64,000 nucleotides of DNA from Romanomermis culicivorax (GCA_963922205.1 CAWUHX010000171.1:620001-684000); one strand, 5' to 3'. Counted from the stretch's first letter, positions 34,661-47,552 are shown. Notes: a model not told the origin generated them from the letters alone. Numbers and translations: made by a program.

Positions 34661-35000
34661 GACTATTTAACTTTCAGTAGCTGCTGGAGGTGAAATGGTT
34701 TTATGACCATTCATTCTTTCCTCATTTTTCCACTCATTGACTATTTATTCTTATGGTATACTTCAGCCTGGACAGTATTGAAGAGTGAACAGAAGTGGAG
34801 GTCAAATGCAAATTTTAATCATATAAGGAATAAAAGTGTGCATGCTAGATAATATTTTTTTTAATTGAACATTTTTCATTAAAGATCAGTTCCGAAGGGG
34901 ACCTATTTTATTGTACTATGCCTTATCCATAGAGCATATATGCATATGTATGTAGCATCTATATATTTTCGAATCATATCAGTTCAGTTTATTTAGAAAT
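34548..35000 (+). repeat. Left arm of large inverted duplication
   Basis: Reverse complement of 36252-36742 with small gaps. Landmarks here are TTGAACATTTTTCATTAAAGATCAGTTCC, CTATGCCTTATCCATAGAGCATAT and TATTCTTATGGTATACTTCAGC. The arm includes the exon 1 relic of gene copy 2. Confidence 0.85.
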
Positions 35001-35439
35001 ACTGTTCAATTCAATTTCACTTCATTATAATCAACATTACAGATTTTGTTAATTTTTTGAACAAGTTTTGAAAACAACACAGAAATTGAAAATTCTCTTC
35101 ATTTATTCCACTAGAAATCCTTTGTACATTTCCTATGTTTGAGCATAGAATTTTGGCATATTTTGTTCATTTACATCTCATCTTTTATTCATTTCAAGGT
35201 AATTGTTGGCATTTGTGCGAAATTTGGGTCAATGTTAATACAAGCTGTTTGAAATTTTCCCAAAAATTAATTTTTCAGGAAAATATTTCCTATGCAAATT
35301 TTCTAGGTGTAGCAATATCAGTTTTGACACAGGCTTTATTTATTCCACTAAAGTTTACCTCATTTCAGAGATTTTTCATCTTTTCTAGTGATTTTTTTCT
35401 ATTTCAACACTTCTTCCTCTAGGTCAAACAATGACTATA

Positions 35440-36255
35440 GGGCCAAGGGGCTGGTAGGTGGAATGAGGGGGACAATGTCCCACAGGCAGTTCACGGAAAT
35501 CTTTTCCATGGGAACTATCAATCGGTCCAATGACTTAGGTCAAATAGAACAAGAAATAGTGCAAGTGAAAGCAGAAGCATTATGTCAGTGTTAGAATGGG
35601 GTTGTGAATAGGTATATGTTCTCGGCGGGAATTGCAAAGGGCTGAAAAGAGCCAGCCATTGATGAGGCTCCGCAACCCAGGGCTCGCCTGCAGGCAGGGG
35701 GTGGATGACCCACTTCAGGCCTTGATAGACGTCAAGATCAAGGCCATGTTGGAAGGGTTTACTCAAGGGCCATGCATAAGTGCAGCAAAAGATGATCCGA
35801 GCATCTCCATGGTGTTGTCACCAGCTGGGGATGGAGATCAGGCGGGATGTGAAGTATTGACAAAGTACAGGCCATGGAACAACTGAAGACATCTCAACAT
35901 AGGCGTGATAGAAGGAGCAGGTAGGTGCTCCTTCGTAGTTTTTATTCTTCTGTTATTGTTAGTTGAAACAATAAATGGTGTTACTGCGTACGTCTTGTTG
36001 TTGCTTAGAAAAGGAAAATGATGGAACACAAACCATCACTGTTCACCCTGGATAGGGTGAAGCAGTGTTCAAGGCTATCCAGTCTTTTTCCAATTTGTAT
36101 TGTACTTTTCACTCTGGATGGTAACTATCAGATGGATAGCTGCCAGCACCCTCACTGACTCTGTGAGGGTACTGGAACTACTGTGTATGGGCGAGACTCA
36201 AACAAGTGAGAAATTGCACACTTCAATGTGTAGTCTTGCACTTGTCCTCTGAGCT
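35440..36255 (+). mobile_element. LTR-like retroelement fragment, copy 2
   Basis: Relative of 25920-26930. It has MSHRQFTEIFSMG-like coding (35488-35530), a decayed tail, AGGTGCTCCT, AATAAA (35970), GTCTTGTTGTTG, GATGGAACACAAACCATCACTG, a CACCCTGG/..AGGGTG hairpin, then GGTAACTATC...GGAACTACTGTGTA and ACAAGTG. The segment sits in the centre of the inverted duplication. No reverse transcriptase was seen. Confidence 0.45.
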
Positions 36256-36742
36256 TAATAAACTGAATTGATATGATTCAAAAATATATAGATGCTACAT
36301 ACATATGGGAAAATGCTCTATGGATAAGGCATAGTACAATAAAATGGGTCCCCTTTGGAACTGATCATTGATGAAAAATGTTCAATCGAAAAAGAATATT
36401 ACTTAGCATGCACAGTTTTATTCCTTATATGATTAAAATTAGCATTTGACATCCACTTTTGTTCACTCTTCAATACTGTCCCAGCTGAAGTATACCATAA
36501 GAATAAATAGTCAATGAGTGGAAAAATGAGAAAAGAATAAATGGTCACCAACCATTCCACCTTCAGCAGCTATCAGCTATCAGCAGCTACTGAAGATGAA
36601 ATAGTCAGTGTTGTTTATCACATTTTACATCTTCTATTTTACAGGCTTCTTCATGAACCTGACAAGGTTTTTCACAATATTAACAAAAGTTGGATAATTT
36701 TTCTTAGCCGATGACTATATGAGTGAATTGAAAAAAACCAAA
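36252..36742 (-). repeat. Right arm of large inverted duplication
   Basis: Inverse of 34548-35000. It also holds an exon 1 relic of the unidentified gene in plus orientation (CTATTTTACAG then GCTTCTTCATGAACCTGACAA) and a short local repeat CAGCTATCAGC. About 40 bp resembling the start of this arm (GGAACTGATC...TTCAAT) recur at 59548 beside the assembly gap. Confidence 0.85.
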
Positions 36743-38680
36743 AGGTGAACTAAAATGGCGAGAAAAATTAGACTACAATAAATCTGAATGTATGCACAAT
36801 ATTCAAAATTCAAAAAAATTACTGATGAAATACCAAATTCAGAGAAGTTGTGAGTGTTATTGCTGCAATAAAGAAATATATGATCTTTATCATTGCCTTC
36901 TCAAATATCCCACTACTCAATACTTCTGGGAAGCTATGAAAGATGACCTTGTCAACTCGAGTCAATGATGAACAGCTCAACTCGATGCAAAATAATACTG
37001 GGAATAGCTAGAAGAGAAACAAGTGAGATCAACAGGGAAATAATGAAAATCATCTTATTACCAAATGGTGTATACACTAAAGTTGATTAAATAGGCTACC
37101 AGTAAACTATTGTGCATTCAAGACAATTTTAAAGTACCAAATCACAGAAGCAAAACCATTCATAAGTGAAGAAGAAATCTAGTTCCTGGAAAATACAACA
37201 TTATAATTTTAAAATATGTGTGTATCTTCTCTAAAATAATAATTAATAAAAGTGACCATAGTACAACTTTTTCTTTTGACATTTTTCACCAAAACTATTG
37301 TCTTCCTTTACTTAATTTTTTTGTTATTCCTGTTTTGTTTTTATTACCACATAAATGAGCATTATCCCAAAAAATGTGATGGGTTCATCATCTACTGGAC
37401 AATAGAAGGGCAAAAATTTTATCCAGTTTTATAAAGAGAGAAATACTGACAACATTAGCAATGGAACAGACAACTAATTTATAATGCACAGTTATTTAAT
37501 GGTTAAAGTAGTACAGATTATCTTGTGCAAATGCACATACTTTTTCTTTACCTCCAGACATTTTCTTCCTGTTTTTTTAAGTATAGTGTTTTTTATGCTG
37601 ATTATAAAGTATAGTGTTCTTGAATTTTGATCTAGAAGACACATAGTTATTAAAAACTTAACTTTCAGATGTTATTTTGGTGCTATGACTTCAACAAATC
37701 AGTTCTTTAAATTTCCATTTTATTTTTTATCTAGTTGTACTTTTTATGCTGGATGTTTAACATGTAACCCATGCTGTGTTTCATGAATTTTTTTAATTCC
37801 CCAGTCCAGTCTCCAGGTCATCTATCACCCGTTTTCTCCTATGTCTGACTGAGTAATATATAACTGCAAAGTTCAGTGTTATACTGATCAAAAGGCATAA
37901 CTAATGGAATATTCAGTGTTACAGTATATGTATATAAAAGAGCACAGAGTGTATTTTTACTGATGCAAATGACCAATAATGTCATTGTAAAACTATGGAA
38001 TACTGAACCAAGTTCCCAAACGGTACATATTAAGGAATTATATATTCAACCATCTAGCTGATGAAGAAAAATGTGATGAAATAAACAACAACAAAAAACT
38101 GTAAAATTAAACTTTGATGATTAAATAGCAGTGATACAAAATCAGTGCCAATGAATTGAAAGCTGTTCACCCTTACAGGCTATATCCAGGTTTTTTTCTA
38201 CATACTAGCTTTTTCAATTATTGCTTGGCTTATCAGATATTAGATTAGATATTAGACATGTCATATTCAGTTGGTAAAATAACAAAAATTTGGACACCAC
38301 AGAAAATTTTAAAATTTAACTTTAAAGCCTTGTAGATTTGAAGTTTTTTTCTTCTTTCTTCCTTGCTGTCAAAATGATTGATTTTTACCATCAATATCAG
38401 CCTGTTGTTCCTCTACTCTCAACATCTTGGATGTTCTCAATCTCTCATCGTGTCAATTTGAAAGACAAAAAACTCAAAAAAAAAAATTTGTACAGAGTTA
38501 GATAGTTCAGTTTATGATGCATCTTTTTCTTCTTTCATTTACTTTCATTTACATCATTCAATTCATCTCTGCTCAGTTTTGGCTGTTGACTGCTGTCACT
38601 CACTTGAGTTAACTGCTTGTTAAGCACACAATTGTAGTGATGCTTAATATCTAACAGAATGGAAACTAAAACTGAATATT
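36743..38680. other. AT-rich tract; relative of duplicated blocks at 37770-38170
   Basis: 37770-38170 is a diverged relative of the end of blocks A/B (GTCATCTA, TTCAGTGTTA, TGATCAAAAG, ATCTAGCTGATGAAG). About 115 bp at 37370-37485 also recur at 53007-53045 plus 53562-53635. No gene is credible. Confidence 0.45.
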
Positions 38681-38685
38681 TGACC

Positions 38686-38853
38686 TCAATTTGCTTGTAG
38701 TTCCACTTCTGGATCCTTTTCCTTCCTCAAAATTTCCGTTTTTACATTATCGACATCAATGGGGAAAGCTTCCATGCATTCATTTAATGGCTGTTTAACA
38801 ACATCATTATTGGCTAGGTTGAGTGTCAATTCAGTTGTGTCATCCAAGGCAGC
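38686..38853 (-). CDS. Possible terminal exon, 55 codons, unidentified
   Basis: Read leftward, an acceptor TTTTCAATTAG at 38855 opens an uninterrupted frame of 55 codons ending in TGA. It is acidic (LDDTTELTLNLANND..., then VKTEILRKEKDPEVELQAN). No stop or frame break occurs, and codon use looks protein-like. Upstream on the same strand are shorter decayed pieces (VENDDNYLKNFRDLAKF; SIVIKGLAVKLYLYYKDSDHFK), so this may be the last exon of an old host gene. Function unknown. Confidence 0.35.
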   Translation of the reverse strand, partial: AALDDTTELTLNLANNDVVKQPLNECMEAFPIDVDNVKTEILRKEKDPEVELQAN

Positions 38854-39423
38854 CTAATTGAAAATAAATATATTAGAAAGAGCATCAAAGTGGATAATCA
38901 AGTGTATTATGAAGGCTTTTGCCTGATGTTTTAAACCTTGGACTAAGCTGAGGTTGTTCAACTTGAAGTCCAGCAATCAAAATTTTGCCAAATCCCTAAA
39001 ATTTTTCAAATAGTTATCATCATTCTCCACCTCAATCAACTATCTGGTATAATGAATTAAAGATTACTTAATGTTTATTAGATATTGCATCAAACAGATC
39101 TTGAATAACCTTTTAAATAATGATCTGCAAGCATCTCTATCAAACAGTTAGATGATGTACAGAAAGCTGCACAAGATGAGAAATAAGAAAAGTGGACTCA
39201 CTTCAATCAGACTCTTGGAAAAAGATATCTTGAAATGGTCAGAATCCTTGTAGTACAAATATAATTTTACTGCTAAGCCTTTGATAACTATTGAATCCAA
39301 AGTCATGCAGAGATGAGCTTCACAGTGCTAGCTAGAACTTAAAGAGCTGGGTGTGAAGAAAAAACTAAACTAGAAATACATCATCTTTCAGAATTGAAAA
39401 TTATATGGAAATTTTGGAGTGAA

Positions 39424-39800
39424 AATAAATTTGAAATATAGGGATTAGCCAGGAGTTGAACCTGGGTTACCAGCATTCTCAACTGATATTCTCACCACTA
39501 GAACACGACACCATGAGGTGAACCCAGATTGAAATGCTCACCTTGGCTATGATTTTTTAGCATAGGACTCCAATTCTTGGTGATCATGAAGTTATCACCT
39601 TTGACAATTAGCAGCATACCTGTTGCTTTGAACCATTGATCATTAAAGTTGCTGTCTTTTATCAAAAATGAAAGCTATATGCAATTTTTTTTGAGTGAAA
39701 ATAAGTCTGAAAAATAGGGTACAGCTATAAGTGGAACCTGGGTTACCAGTATTCTGAGCTGATGTCCTCACCACTAAACCACCACACCATAAGATTATTA
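39424..39800 (-). mobile_element. Diverged tandem tRNA-SINE, two units
   Basis: Two tRNA-like modules, at about 39441-39520 and 39718-39792, ~277 bp apart, match the SINE at 1912-2683 in minus orientation (GTTGAACCTGGGTTACCAG, CTCACCACTA, ACACCAT). The linker keeps GAACCCAGATT and TTTTTTAGCA. Many changes show this copy is older. No target duplication was recognised. Confidence 0.75.
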
Positions 39801-42800
39801 AAGGGCCCATTGAAGCCTATGATAGAATTTGAGCATTAGACTAAAATCTTGAAATAACTCATCCTGCTTTCTACCATCTGACTTGTTTCATGGGCAGACA
39901 ACACAGTACTTTATGCGTAGTATACATATTCAGATATATATTTACAGAGCCCAGTTGTTTCTCATTTGAAAAAATTCCTGCATACTCATAGATATAGCCC
40001 AGAGGATATTCATTTTTATTTACCATGATTTTTTTAAAAATTTGACTAATATGATGTGAGAAAACATTTCCAGTGAGAAAAACATATATTGTTGATTGTG
40101 TTTCCATTCTCTAATACCACAACTCTTTTCACTCCTTGGTAGTCACAGAGCAGAGAATAATCCTCTGGGGGCATAACCATGGCGTTTATCTGGCCATTTT
40201 TAGGGTTAGGCATTTTGATTAAATGGTAAACTCTATTATCATATTTGCAGGAGTACAAGTTCACCATTATGGCCCTGTATATCAATCCAGGTCGTGCTGA
40301 TTTGGAAAACAGCAATCAAATTATTATGGAGTTCAGAATGGAATTGTTATCATTCTGTGACAAATCAGATGCTTCCCAAAAAATTAGGATGAACTTTTTG
40401 TGCATTTCATTGCTTTGCCTTAATTGTAAATACACATGATGCAATCTAATCAGGAGAAAGTTTCAAGCTATTACCCCTGTATAATGCTGGTTACAAAATG
40501 ATGTCATTAACAGCGTGTAGAAAGGAATGACATGACTGTACCATCCAAGTTCTATTCAACAGTTGAAGCACCTGGTCTATGACTATTAATTCAAAATTTA
40601 TCAAATAGCAGAGTGGAAAAGGGCCTTTTTATGTTGATACTACTGCATTCTCTCACTTTTCTACAAAAAATCCTGTGAAGGCTATATTGCTCGACCGTGT
40701 CCAATAGAGATATTAATCTTATGTGCAGTTTTTCATACTCTATAAAGCTGTATAAACAGCTTTGGTCTATGACTTGCGGTTCAAAACTTCAAAACTTAAA
40801 AAGAGCAGAATATCCAGCTACTTTTTTATATTTATACGTTTGCTCTCTATTACTTTTGTATAGGAAACTGTTAACTCTAGTCAATGGGATGGATTCGGAT
40901 TTTTTATCACTAGTGCAGTTTTTGATCTCCATTCAACACCAAAAAAGTGTTGGTCTCAGATTCTCAGCTCCTGACAGATAGTAAAATGGTTCTGACAATT
41001 AGTTTGGATGTTCTGGCACATAGGAGTAATAGACAGAAGTCTGATAATACGGCCTTTGCATAATTTTGATTTGAAGTTTCATGTTTGAATTGACGTTTGC
41101 TCTTGCTTGCATCTCAGCTGTGATGTTTTGTTCTGTTTGTTTATAGATTCTCATATATTTTGTTATGTCGTTATTTGCTGATAACTGTTCGCTCAGAAAA
41201 TGTCTGATATTTCATGCTAACCTATTTTTTAGCATTGAAAAATATCTTTTAACACTGCTTCTTGTAGAAAAGTAACAGACTATGCAAAAGTGGCAACATG
41301 AAAAAGACATTGGACACTTTGCTCTTCAATAACTTTCCGACTAGTAGTCATGCATCACATTTGTTTGGACCACTGGAAGATAGAGCTCAAAAAACTGCAC
41401 ATGTTTGAAAAAAAGAATCAAATTTGATTCAACCAAACTTTCATAAGTGTAAAACTATGTGTCAGAATTTTTTAGCATCAGCCAGAAATCATTCCTATTT
41501 GTCAAATCTTTCAGGTCATCTCCAATATCAGTATCTCTATATGGAGATCCAAAAGGAGCTTGAATTAAAGCTGACTAACCTGTCTCAATAGTAAATCTAA
41601 GGCTTCGGGCAGTAGTTTGTTTGACTTGATTGGCCTCTTCAATTATGGGCTTGAACAATGTAACTAAAAATGGGTAATCAAAATTGAGAATTTGAATATA
41701 TCCAAACTTACTTCCAGAATACAATTTACTGCTCAAAGTTGAACACTAGAAGACTGGAAAAAGCACAAATTGGAGAACACCCATTCTTCCCTTTTCAGTT
41801 CCTTTGTTACCAAAATAGCACAGAGGGGCTACATTAAAATTCATGAAAGGATGGGTCTCAGAAAAAACGTTCTCATGTAGAAAATATATTTTAGGAACAG
41901 TTGTTCACAAGAAAAATGCTAATCTCACCCAGGTTCTAAATGGGGAAAAATATCATATCAAGTGTCCCAATGAATTAATTCCATACTATAGGGCATACTA
42001 GGGTAGTGTATTACTGTAGCCAATTATTTAAAACATACTTCTGAGTGCAGCAATTTTTATGAAAAAACTATTATCAATAAGCTTAGTGCATTTTAACTGT
42101 CTGAAATGAACCTACTCTTGTTATGAATGCTACCAGAAGAATGCTGTGAATGCTGCCATGTAACAATACTAAAATTAGCATTTAAACTAGAATTACCTGC
42201 TCAATTCTGATTTTACAGAAATAAAACTAGAGAATTCGGATTGCTGGTGAAATTCTGCAACACATACTTCAAAATTGGAGAGATTTATAATATATTTGCA
42301 GAGTTGATGAATTTTTTAAATCGAAAATTTGAAGTTTGCTTAAAAAATGTGGATTCTACCTGACCTTGCTATGGATTTAAAAAAATTGGTACCACTCAAC
42401 AGAAAAATATTTACTAAATTTCAATATGACATGTAAAATCATGCATAAAATTTTTATTTCTGGTTCAAAAACAGTTGGTTCTCAAATTGGAGTAAGCTAT
42501 TTGGCATGACTGATGTAAAAAAGCAAAGTATCATGTTATTGAGCTTTGCATCTCAATAGCTCAGCTCAAAATGTAGTTGGACACTCCAATTTTTGAAAGG
42601 ATATGTAAGAACTATCCAGCTCTACATTTGCAGAGTTTTGGGTTTCTATCTTATAAAGGCCAGGTTTCATGAGTGGATTTCAAGAAACTTTTTTTTAATA
42701 ATAGAATCATGTGGATACTTGCAACAAAGAAAAACTCTGAAAGATTTGTTTCTCATGAATTAAAACCAAAAAATTGTATTCAGTATAAATTTTTGCATAC

Positions 42801-42990
42801 GATGTATAGTTTGAGACACTCTAGATATGAAAAACCGTATCTGGATGCAAATGAATACAAAATAATTTCAGCAATGTATACAAACAATAAAAGCAAAGAG
42901 TGAAAGGAACCCTTTTTAACATTTTCACCATATGTCACAACTGTCTCGCCATATTGCAAATAGACAATTGGTTAGAAAATTTTTTTGACT
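39801..42990. other. Unique AT-rich DNA, no supported gene
   Basis: Short frames only. The least random is 40315-40046 (minus), with VYHLIKMPNPKNGQINAMV and PPEDYSLLCDYQGVKRVVVL, which reads like degraded coding sequence of unknown family. 42673-42903 (plus, 76 codons) is Lys/Asn-rich without motifs. Confidence 0.3.
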
Positions 42991-43568
42991 CAAGAACTAA
43001 TAATTGAAGAATATCTAATCAGAGATCACATGTCACTACTGTGGGCAATCTCCCATGCATTGAGCTCTGGCTTTTCTTTGCTGCAACAAAATTCAACAGT
43101 GGAAGATATACAGCATTGGTGATAATCCATGGTTACCTCATTGGAGATACACCTTTGTCAACATATTTTTCCAACAATGGGCACCTACAACACTTTTTAT
43201 ATAAGCCAGGCTTGCAAGGCTGCTTTCAAGAGGCATGGACAACCATCCTCATCCAAAGCATCAGTTGAGGTTCAGAAAATCTCTGTGCCATGGATATTCT
43301 CCTCTGTCCTTTTTTTCTGTTGCATGTTGTCTTTATATAGGGCATACAACTTTTCCCCATAATCTTTGCTATAGTAGAAATGATACCAAACTTGATGCAT
43401 CTACTCATGGCACACAGGGCAAGGATGAAATGCATGTTTCAACTGCTTCCTTTTTCTGTTCCAATGGGAGGATTAACGCCTCTCGCGGGCGATAACCGGA
43501 GAACCTCCAGGAAGATAACTAAACCTCCAGGGTTTTACTTGCAGGCACACACTGGAAAAAATAAGAAA

Positions 43569-44039
43569 ATGAGTGATCCGGTAGGAAAAACATTGAGGAC
43601 ACCTCCTAGGTCACATGAACCTAGTGTGTCGAATTTCGACTCCACTGAACAACATGCAGTGGCAGGACAGATTCAAACACAGGCGCCTGAGACTGGAGTG
43701 AGGCGAGAGAGTAAAAATGCTGAAATGGCAAGAATGGAGGAAGAATTGAGAAGGAGTAGTTTTGAGATAGCTAGGCAAGCCGAGATCGAAACTACTGTAA
43801 GTGGAAATGTCAAAGGTCATCAGACCTTTGAGAGAGAAAGACGGATGTCGCCCCCGAAAGTGGTCCATCTGATGGCTGAAATGCTGGAGGAGATTAGACG
43901 GAAATCAAAACCAGCGTGGAGGTCAAACATGGTGGACATGAATTACAACGAATTACTTCTTCATATATCATTCAAAGAATGCAAGTATAGATACCAAGAA
44001 AATTTTCAAAAGATTCCAAAAAACTGTGGTCAGATATAA
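43569..44039 (+). CDS. Hypothetical protein, 156 aa, Glu/Arg-rich, maybe Gag N-terminus
   Basis: The ATG at 43569 (MSDPVGKTLRTPPRSHEPSV) is the most plausible start; the frame extends upstream to 43380 without support. Residues 60-125 are highly charged with coiled-coil character (NAEMARMEEELRRSSFEIAR, VVHLMAEMLEEIRRKSK). The DNA is clearly richer in GC and CpG than its surroundings until about 43930, after which an AT-rich tail takes over, suggesting the original frame was truncated there. Pro/Ser-rich start plus charged helices recalls retrotransposon Gag, but there is no zinc knuckle or neighbouring polymerase. A CTTGCAG acceptor-like site precedes it. Confidence 0.35.
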   Translation: MSDPVGKTLRTPPRSHEPSVSNFDSTEQHAVAGQIQTQAPETGVRRESKNAEMARMEEELRRSSFEIARQAEIETTVSGNVKGHQTFERERRMSPPKVVHLMAEMLEEIRRKSKPAWRSNMVDMNYNELLLHISFKECKYRYQENFQKIPKNCGQI

Positions 44040-45249
44040 CAAAATGCACAAAACATTAAATACTTATGGTGAAAACAATGTTTTTCACACACACACAAAG
44101 ACACTCAATATAATTTAAATTAACAATTGAAGAACTGGTATAAAGAATGCTAGATATTAGTGGTGTTTTAAAAAGAATCAGCTAACAGATCAACTACAAA
44201 TGATTCAAGTCAAATCACACAAATATCAGAATTTACAAAGAAAACATTCAATAAAGTAAGTTTTTCGATAAATAAATAATCAAAGATTTCTTCATGTAAA
44301 AGTTTTAAAAAGTCAGAAATAATGGAAAAATTTCGATAATTATAGAAGAATAGAAAAATTACAGATTTCCACGACACTATGTTAGGATGATTAGAAAATC
44401 AAAAATAATTGAAAATAGTGAGGACTAAATTGAAAAGATCATTCAGAATCCCATGGTACCTCAAAGGATCAGTCGAGTAACTGAATCTCTGAATGCTAGA
44501 GATCAGTCATGTCCTCAAAAATAAAGTTCACCATACCTCTCTGCTTGGAGAAGGTGAATGAAACACAAATTTTTGTTTCTGACCCAACTAAAAGTTGAAG
44601 ACTTGAAATTAAGGGTTCATAGACTCAATGAGTTGATTTTATCTATCCTCCAATCGCTAATATATCTTCCAAAAACCTTCTTTCTCTATTAATTCTACCC
44701 TGCTGAATTCAAAAATGACTATAGATTTTTGTATGAACAACACAATTCTGCCCAAAACCCATCTAAACTCCAAATTTTAGTGAAAACAATACATTTTTTG
44801 GACAAAACCCCTTCAACTATCTACCAGTAAGACTCCAAAAACCTTCTCTCCCCATCAATTCGACCCTACTGAATTCAAAAAATGATCATAGTTTTTTGTA
44901 TGGCCAAAAAAATTCTGCTGAAACATATCTAAACTCGGAATTTTGGTAAAAATAACTTTTGTCAGGACAATACCACTTCACTTATCTTCCATTCATAATT
45001 CTGCTTTCCAGAAAGCAGAAACTATACAACATGTATTTTCGAAACTTTACAAAATACAGATAAAAATACAGCTGAATATGTACAAAGCAAACAACATACA
45101 AAATGAAATAACAATATACAAAATTAACAATATATTTATATGCAAACATAACTAAATATATACAAAATCAACTGAATGGATACAAAACAAACAATGTACA
45201 TAAAATATTTACAACATTTCATTCAAACACATTTCATTTAAATACATTT
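44040..45249. other. AT-rich tract with a short direct repeat
   Basis: About 100 bp at 44668-44770 recur at 44838-44940 (CCAAAAACCTTCT, AATTC.ACCCT.CTGAATTCAAAAATGA, ATCTAAACTC), a tandem duplication. No gene seen. Confidence 0.5.
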
Positions 45250-45463
45250 TAATATTCACAAAACCCAGAGTTGGCTCGTGGATTGTACTGCCTGCCTTGA
45301 TGCTGCAGCTGATCGTTGAAAGGCCTATCCCACTTCTTCCCAAGCGACTCTAACAGACACCCCATGGAATACATGTCTGTCTAGATGTCGAAGGGGATCT
45401 TGTTCTGCCTGATGCTGGAATGATTGTAGCCACACTGCTGGAAATTCAGCATAGAAAAGCTGC
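45250..45463 (-). pseudogene. Possible protein-kinase C-lobe exon fragment
   Basis: After an acceptor-like CTGATCTACAG on the minus strand, one frame reads YNHSSIRQNKIPFDI, a TAG, then TDMYSMGCLLESLGKKWDR. The D-x-Y-S-x-G-x-x-L-x-E-L pattern is that of kinase subdomain IX. A competing open frame through the same DNA exists and no other kinase motif is near, so this is tentative. Local GC is raised. Confidence 0.3.
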
Positions 45464-46402
45464 TGTAGATCAGAAGAGATAAATTAGACAACATAAGTGA
45501 AAAATCAAATTGGGATTTACTCATCCTGATGACCTAAATGTTAAAAAATACTTTTTCGGTGAAGGTGTGGCCAAACAGCAATTTGGGGATGACCCTGTGG
45601 CCAGGCCTTCATGGAAAAGAATGATTCGCTAATATAGAAATGATGTTCGCCATGCATGAAATCAATAAGATGTTTTTCCTTGTAGGTTTCCCTGCTACCG
45701 TTCTCTCTGCTCTCCCTTCTCCTTTCCTGTTTATAGATAATTATGAAGGGATTGGTGGGCGAAAAAAGCGAAAAAAAGAAAAAGATTTTGGACAGAGAGA
45801 ATGGGAGAAAAGTGCAGTGCATAAACAAAACAATCATTGTGAACTCCTATTGATTTTTCAGTCCTGAGAAGGTTTTCATGTCTCTGATCATCAAATTTTT
45901 TTGATTGGTCATTCAAGCAACAGTCTTCAAAATTTTGAGTCGTCAAAATCGTTTAGATAGCTTTTACCACAAAATTTTCCACTCCAAAAATTGTTGTAGG
46001 TCGGGTCAGTATACTGTCAAATTTTCAGTCCCATATGGTATTACTGTTTATCAGAAAATCATGAAAATGTGAAACACTACTTGTTTTCCATTTTCATCAT
46101 TCAGAAGCATTTCAAGAAAATTAGACTTATACAGGGTGAGCCAAAAAAAGTGACCAGTGCTGACTTTTATAGCGTCCAAACAGATGAAGCTTTTTTAATC
46201 CAGTTTCTTGTCTCGATAGATAAAACATCTGGCATAAAAACTACAGAGTTTCAGCTATATTTCTGAAATATTGACCGACTAGAATCAAAAGTACTAAACA
46301 TTGGGTTTTTCCAAATGAATGTTTAAAAATTGAAATTAAAAATAAAAATTAAAATAAAAAAGGTAGGCATTTTAAAAGCTATGTCTGGGCTAGGTATTAT
46401 AT

Positions 46403-46632
46403 AATAATGATTATTAAAGTTATAACCTGTGCGAAGTGCAGGAAAATTTTGAGATAATGAACTTCAAAAATGCACGGAAATGCATATTTTTTGTACCTTT
46501 TCCCCAACATTCTCTTCCCTAAACGGGAAAGAGTTGTTTGAACATGTACAAATGATCACCTCTATTTCATTTGGCCCAAAATTTTTCTTTTGCCTCCAGC
46601 AAAAAAAACTGCTGCCCTCCCTGATTTTTTAC
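46403..46632 (+). repeat. Direct repeat, copy 1 of ~235 bp
   Basis: ATAATGATTATTAAAGTTATAA starts a ~235-bp unit repeated at 47314-47552 (GTGCAGGAAAA, AAATGCACGGAAATGCATATTTT, GAAAGAGTTGTTTGAACATG, CTGCTGCCCTCCCTGATTTTT). The palindromic start also appears at 30768. It is probably one end of a dispersed element. Confidence 0.85.
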
Positions 46633-47313
46633 CAACTTTTTTTTTTACCAAAGCGAAACAGAAACATATCGCTCATTATGGTATGATATGCATCACCAGT
46701 TGCTTGAAACCTACTTGACTGAATCCATCTGAAGAAAGATATTTAGGCTTGATACTTTTTGTTATATTTCAGAACAAGGTCGTCATTATTATTGGTCTTT
46801 TATCTACTGATTTCTTCAACTTATGCTTAGGGCTGGCAGGAGCAGAGCCACTTAGGCCCATGTCCTATCCCCTTGACGTTTTTTCTGCCTTTACATACTG
46901 GATTTCACATTAAAGTTTACACTTTCATACTTACAGTGTCAAAAATATTTGTTAGGGCGGGTGTTCCTTACATATTCAAAAACTAGCTAGCATACATTGC
47001 CTATACATACAAACTTACATGTTGAAAAACAGAAAAAATTTGATGGGCCCTAAAGTGCACAAGTAAAGCAGGTTCATGTGATCTAAATATAAGAAGTTTG
47101 GTCAGAATAATGTCCACATTTACAAAAAAAGGTAACAGCATAGTTTCTCTCCAAAACTCACGAAATTCATATCAAAAAAGCCTGGAACTGACAAAAATTG
47201 AATGGAAAAACTGGAATATGATCATTTCTTATGAAAGTGACAAAATTTATCAACTTTACAGTGAACCACAAAGCTGTAAGTTGCAACCACCAGACCTGCA
47301 TGAAAAAACCTGT

Positions 47314-47552
47314 TGGTAATAATGATTATTAAAGTTATAATCCATGTGAAGTGCAGGAAAAATTTGAAATAATGAACTTCTAAAATGCACGGAAATGCAT
47401 ATTTTTTGTACCTTATCCCCAACATTTTCTTCCCTAAATAGGAAAGAGTTGTTTGAACATGTACAAATGACCACCTCAATTTCATTTTGCCCCAAAAACT
47501 TTCTTTTGCCTCCAGCAGAAAAAAACACTGCTGCCCTCCCTGATTTTTCACA
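47314..47552 (+). repeat. Direct repeat, copy 2 of ~235 bp
   Basis: Same unit as 46403-46632, same orientation, ~95% similar by eye. About 680 bp of unrelated sequence lie between. The two could be terminal repeats of a small element. Confidence 0.85.

Noticed and set aside
43041-43495. Overlapping short open frames before the Glu/Arg-rich frame
   Set aside because: Three frames overlap without motifs or splice support; none stands out.
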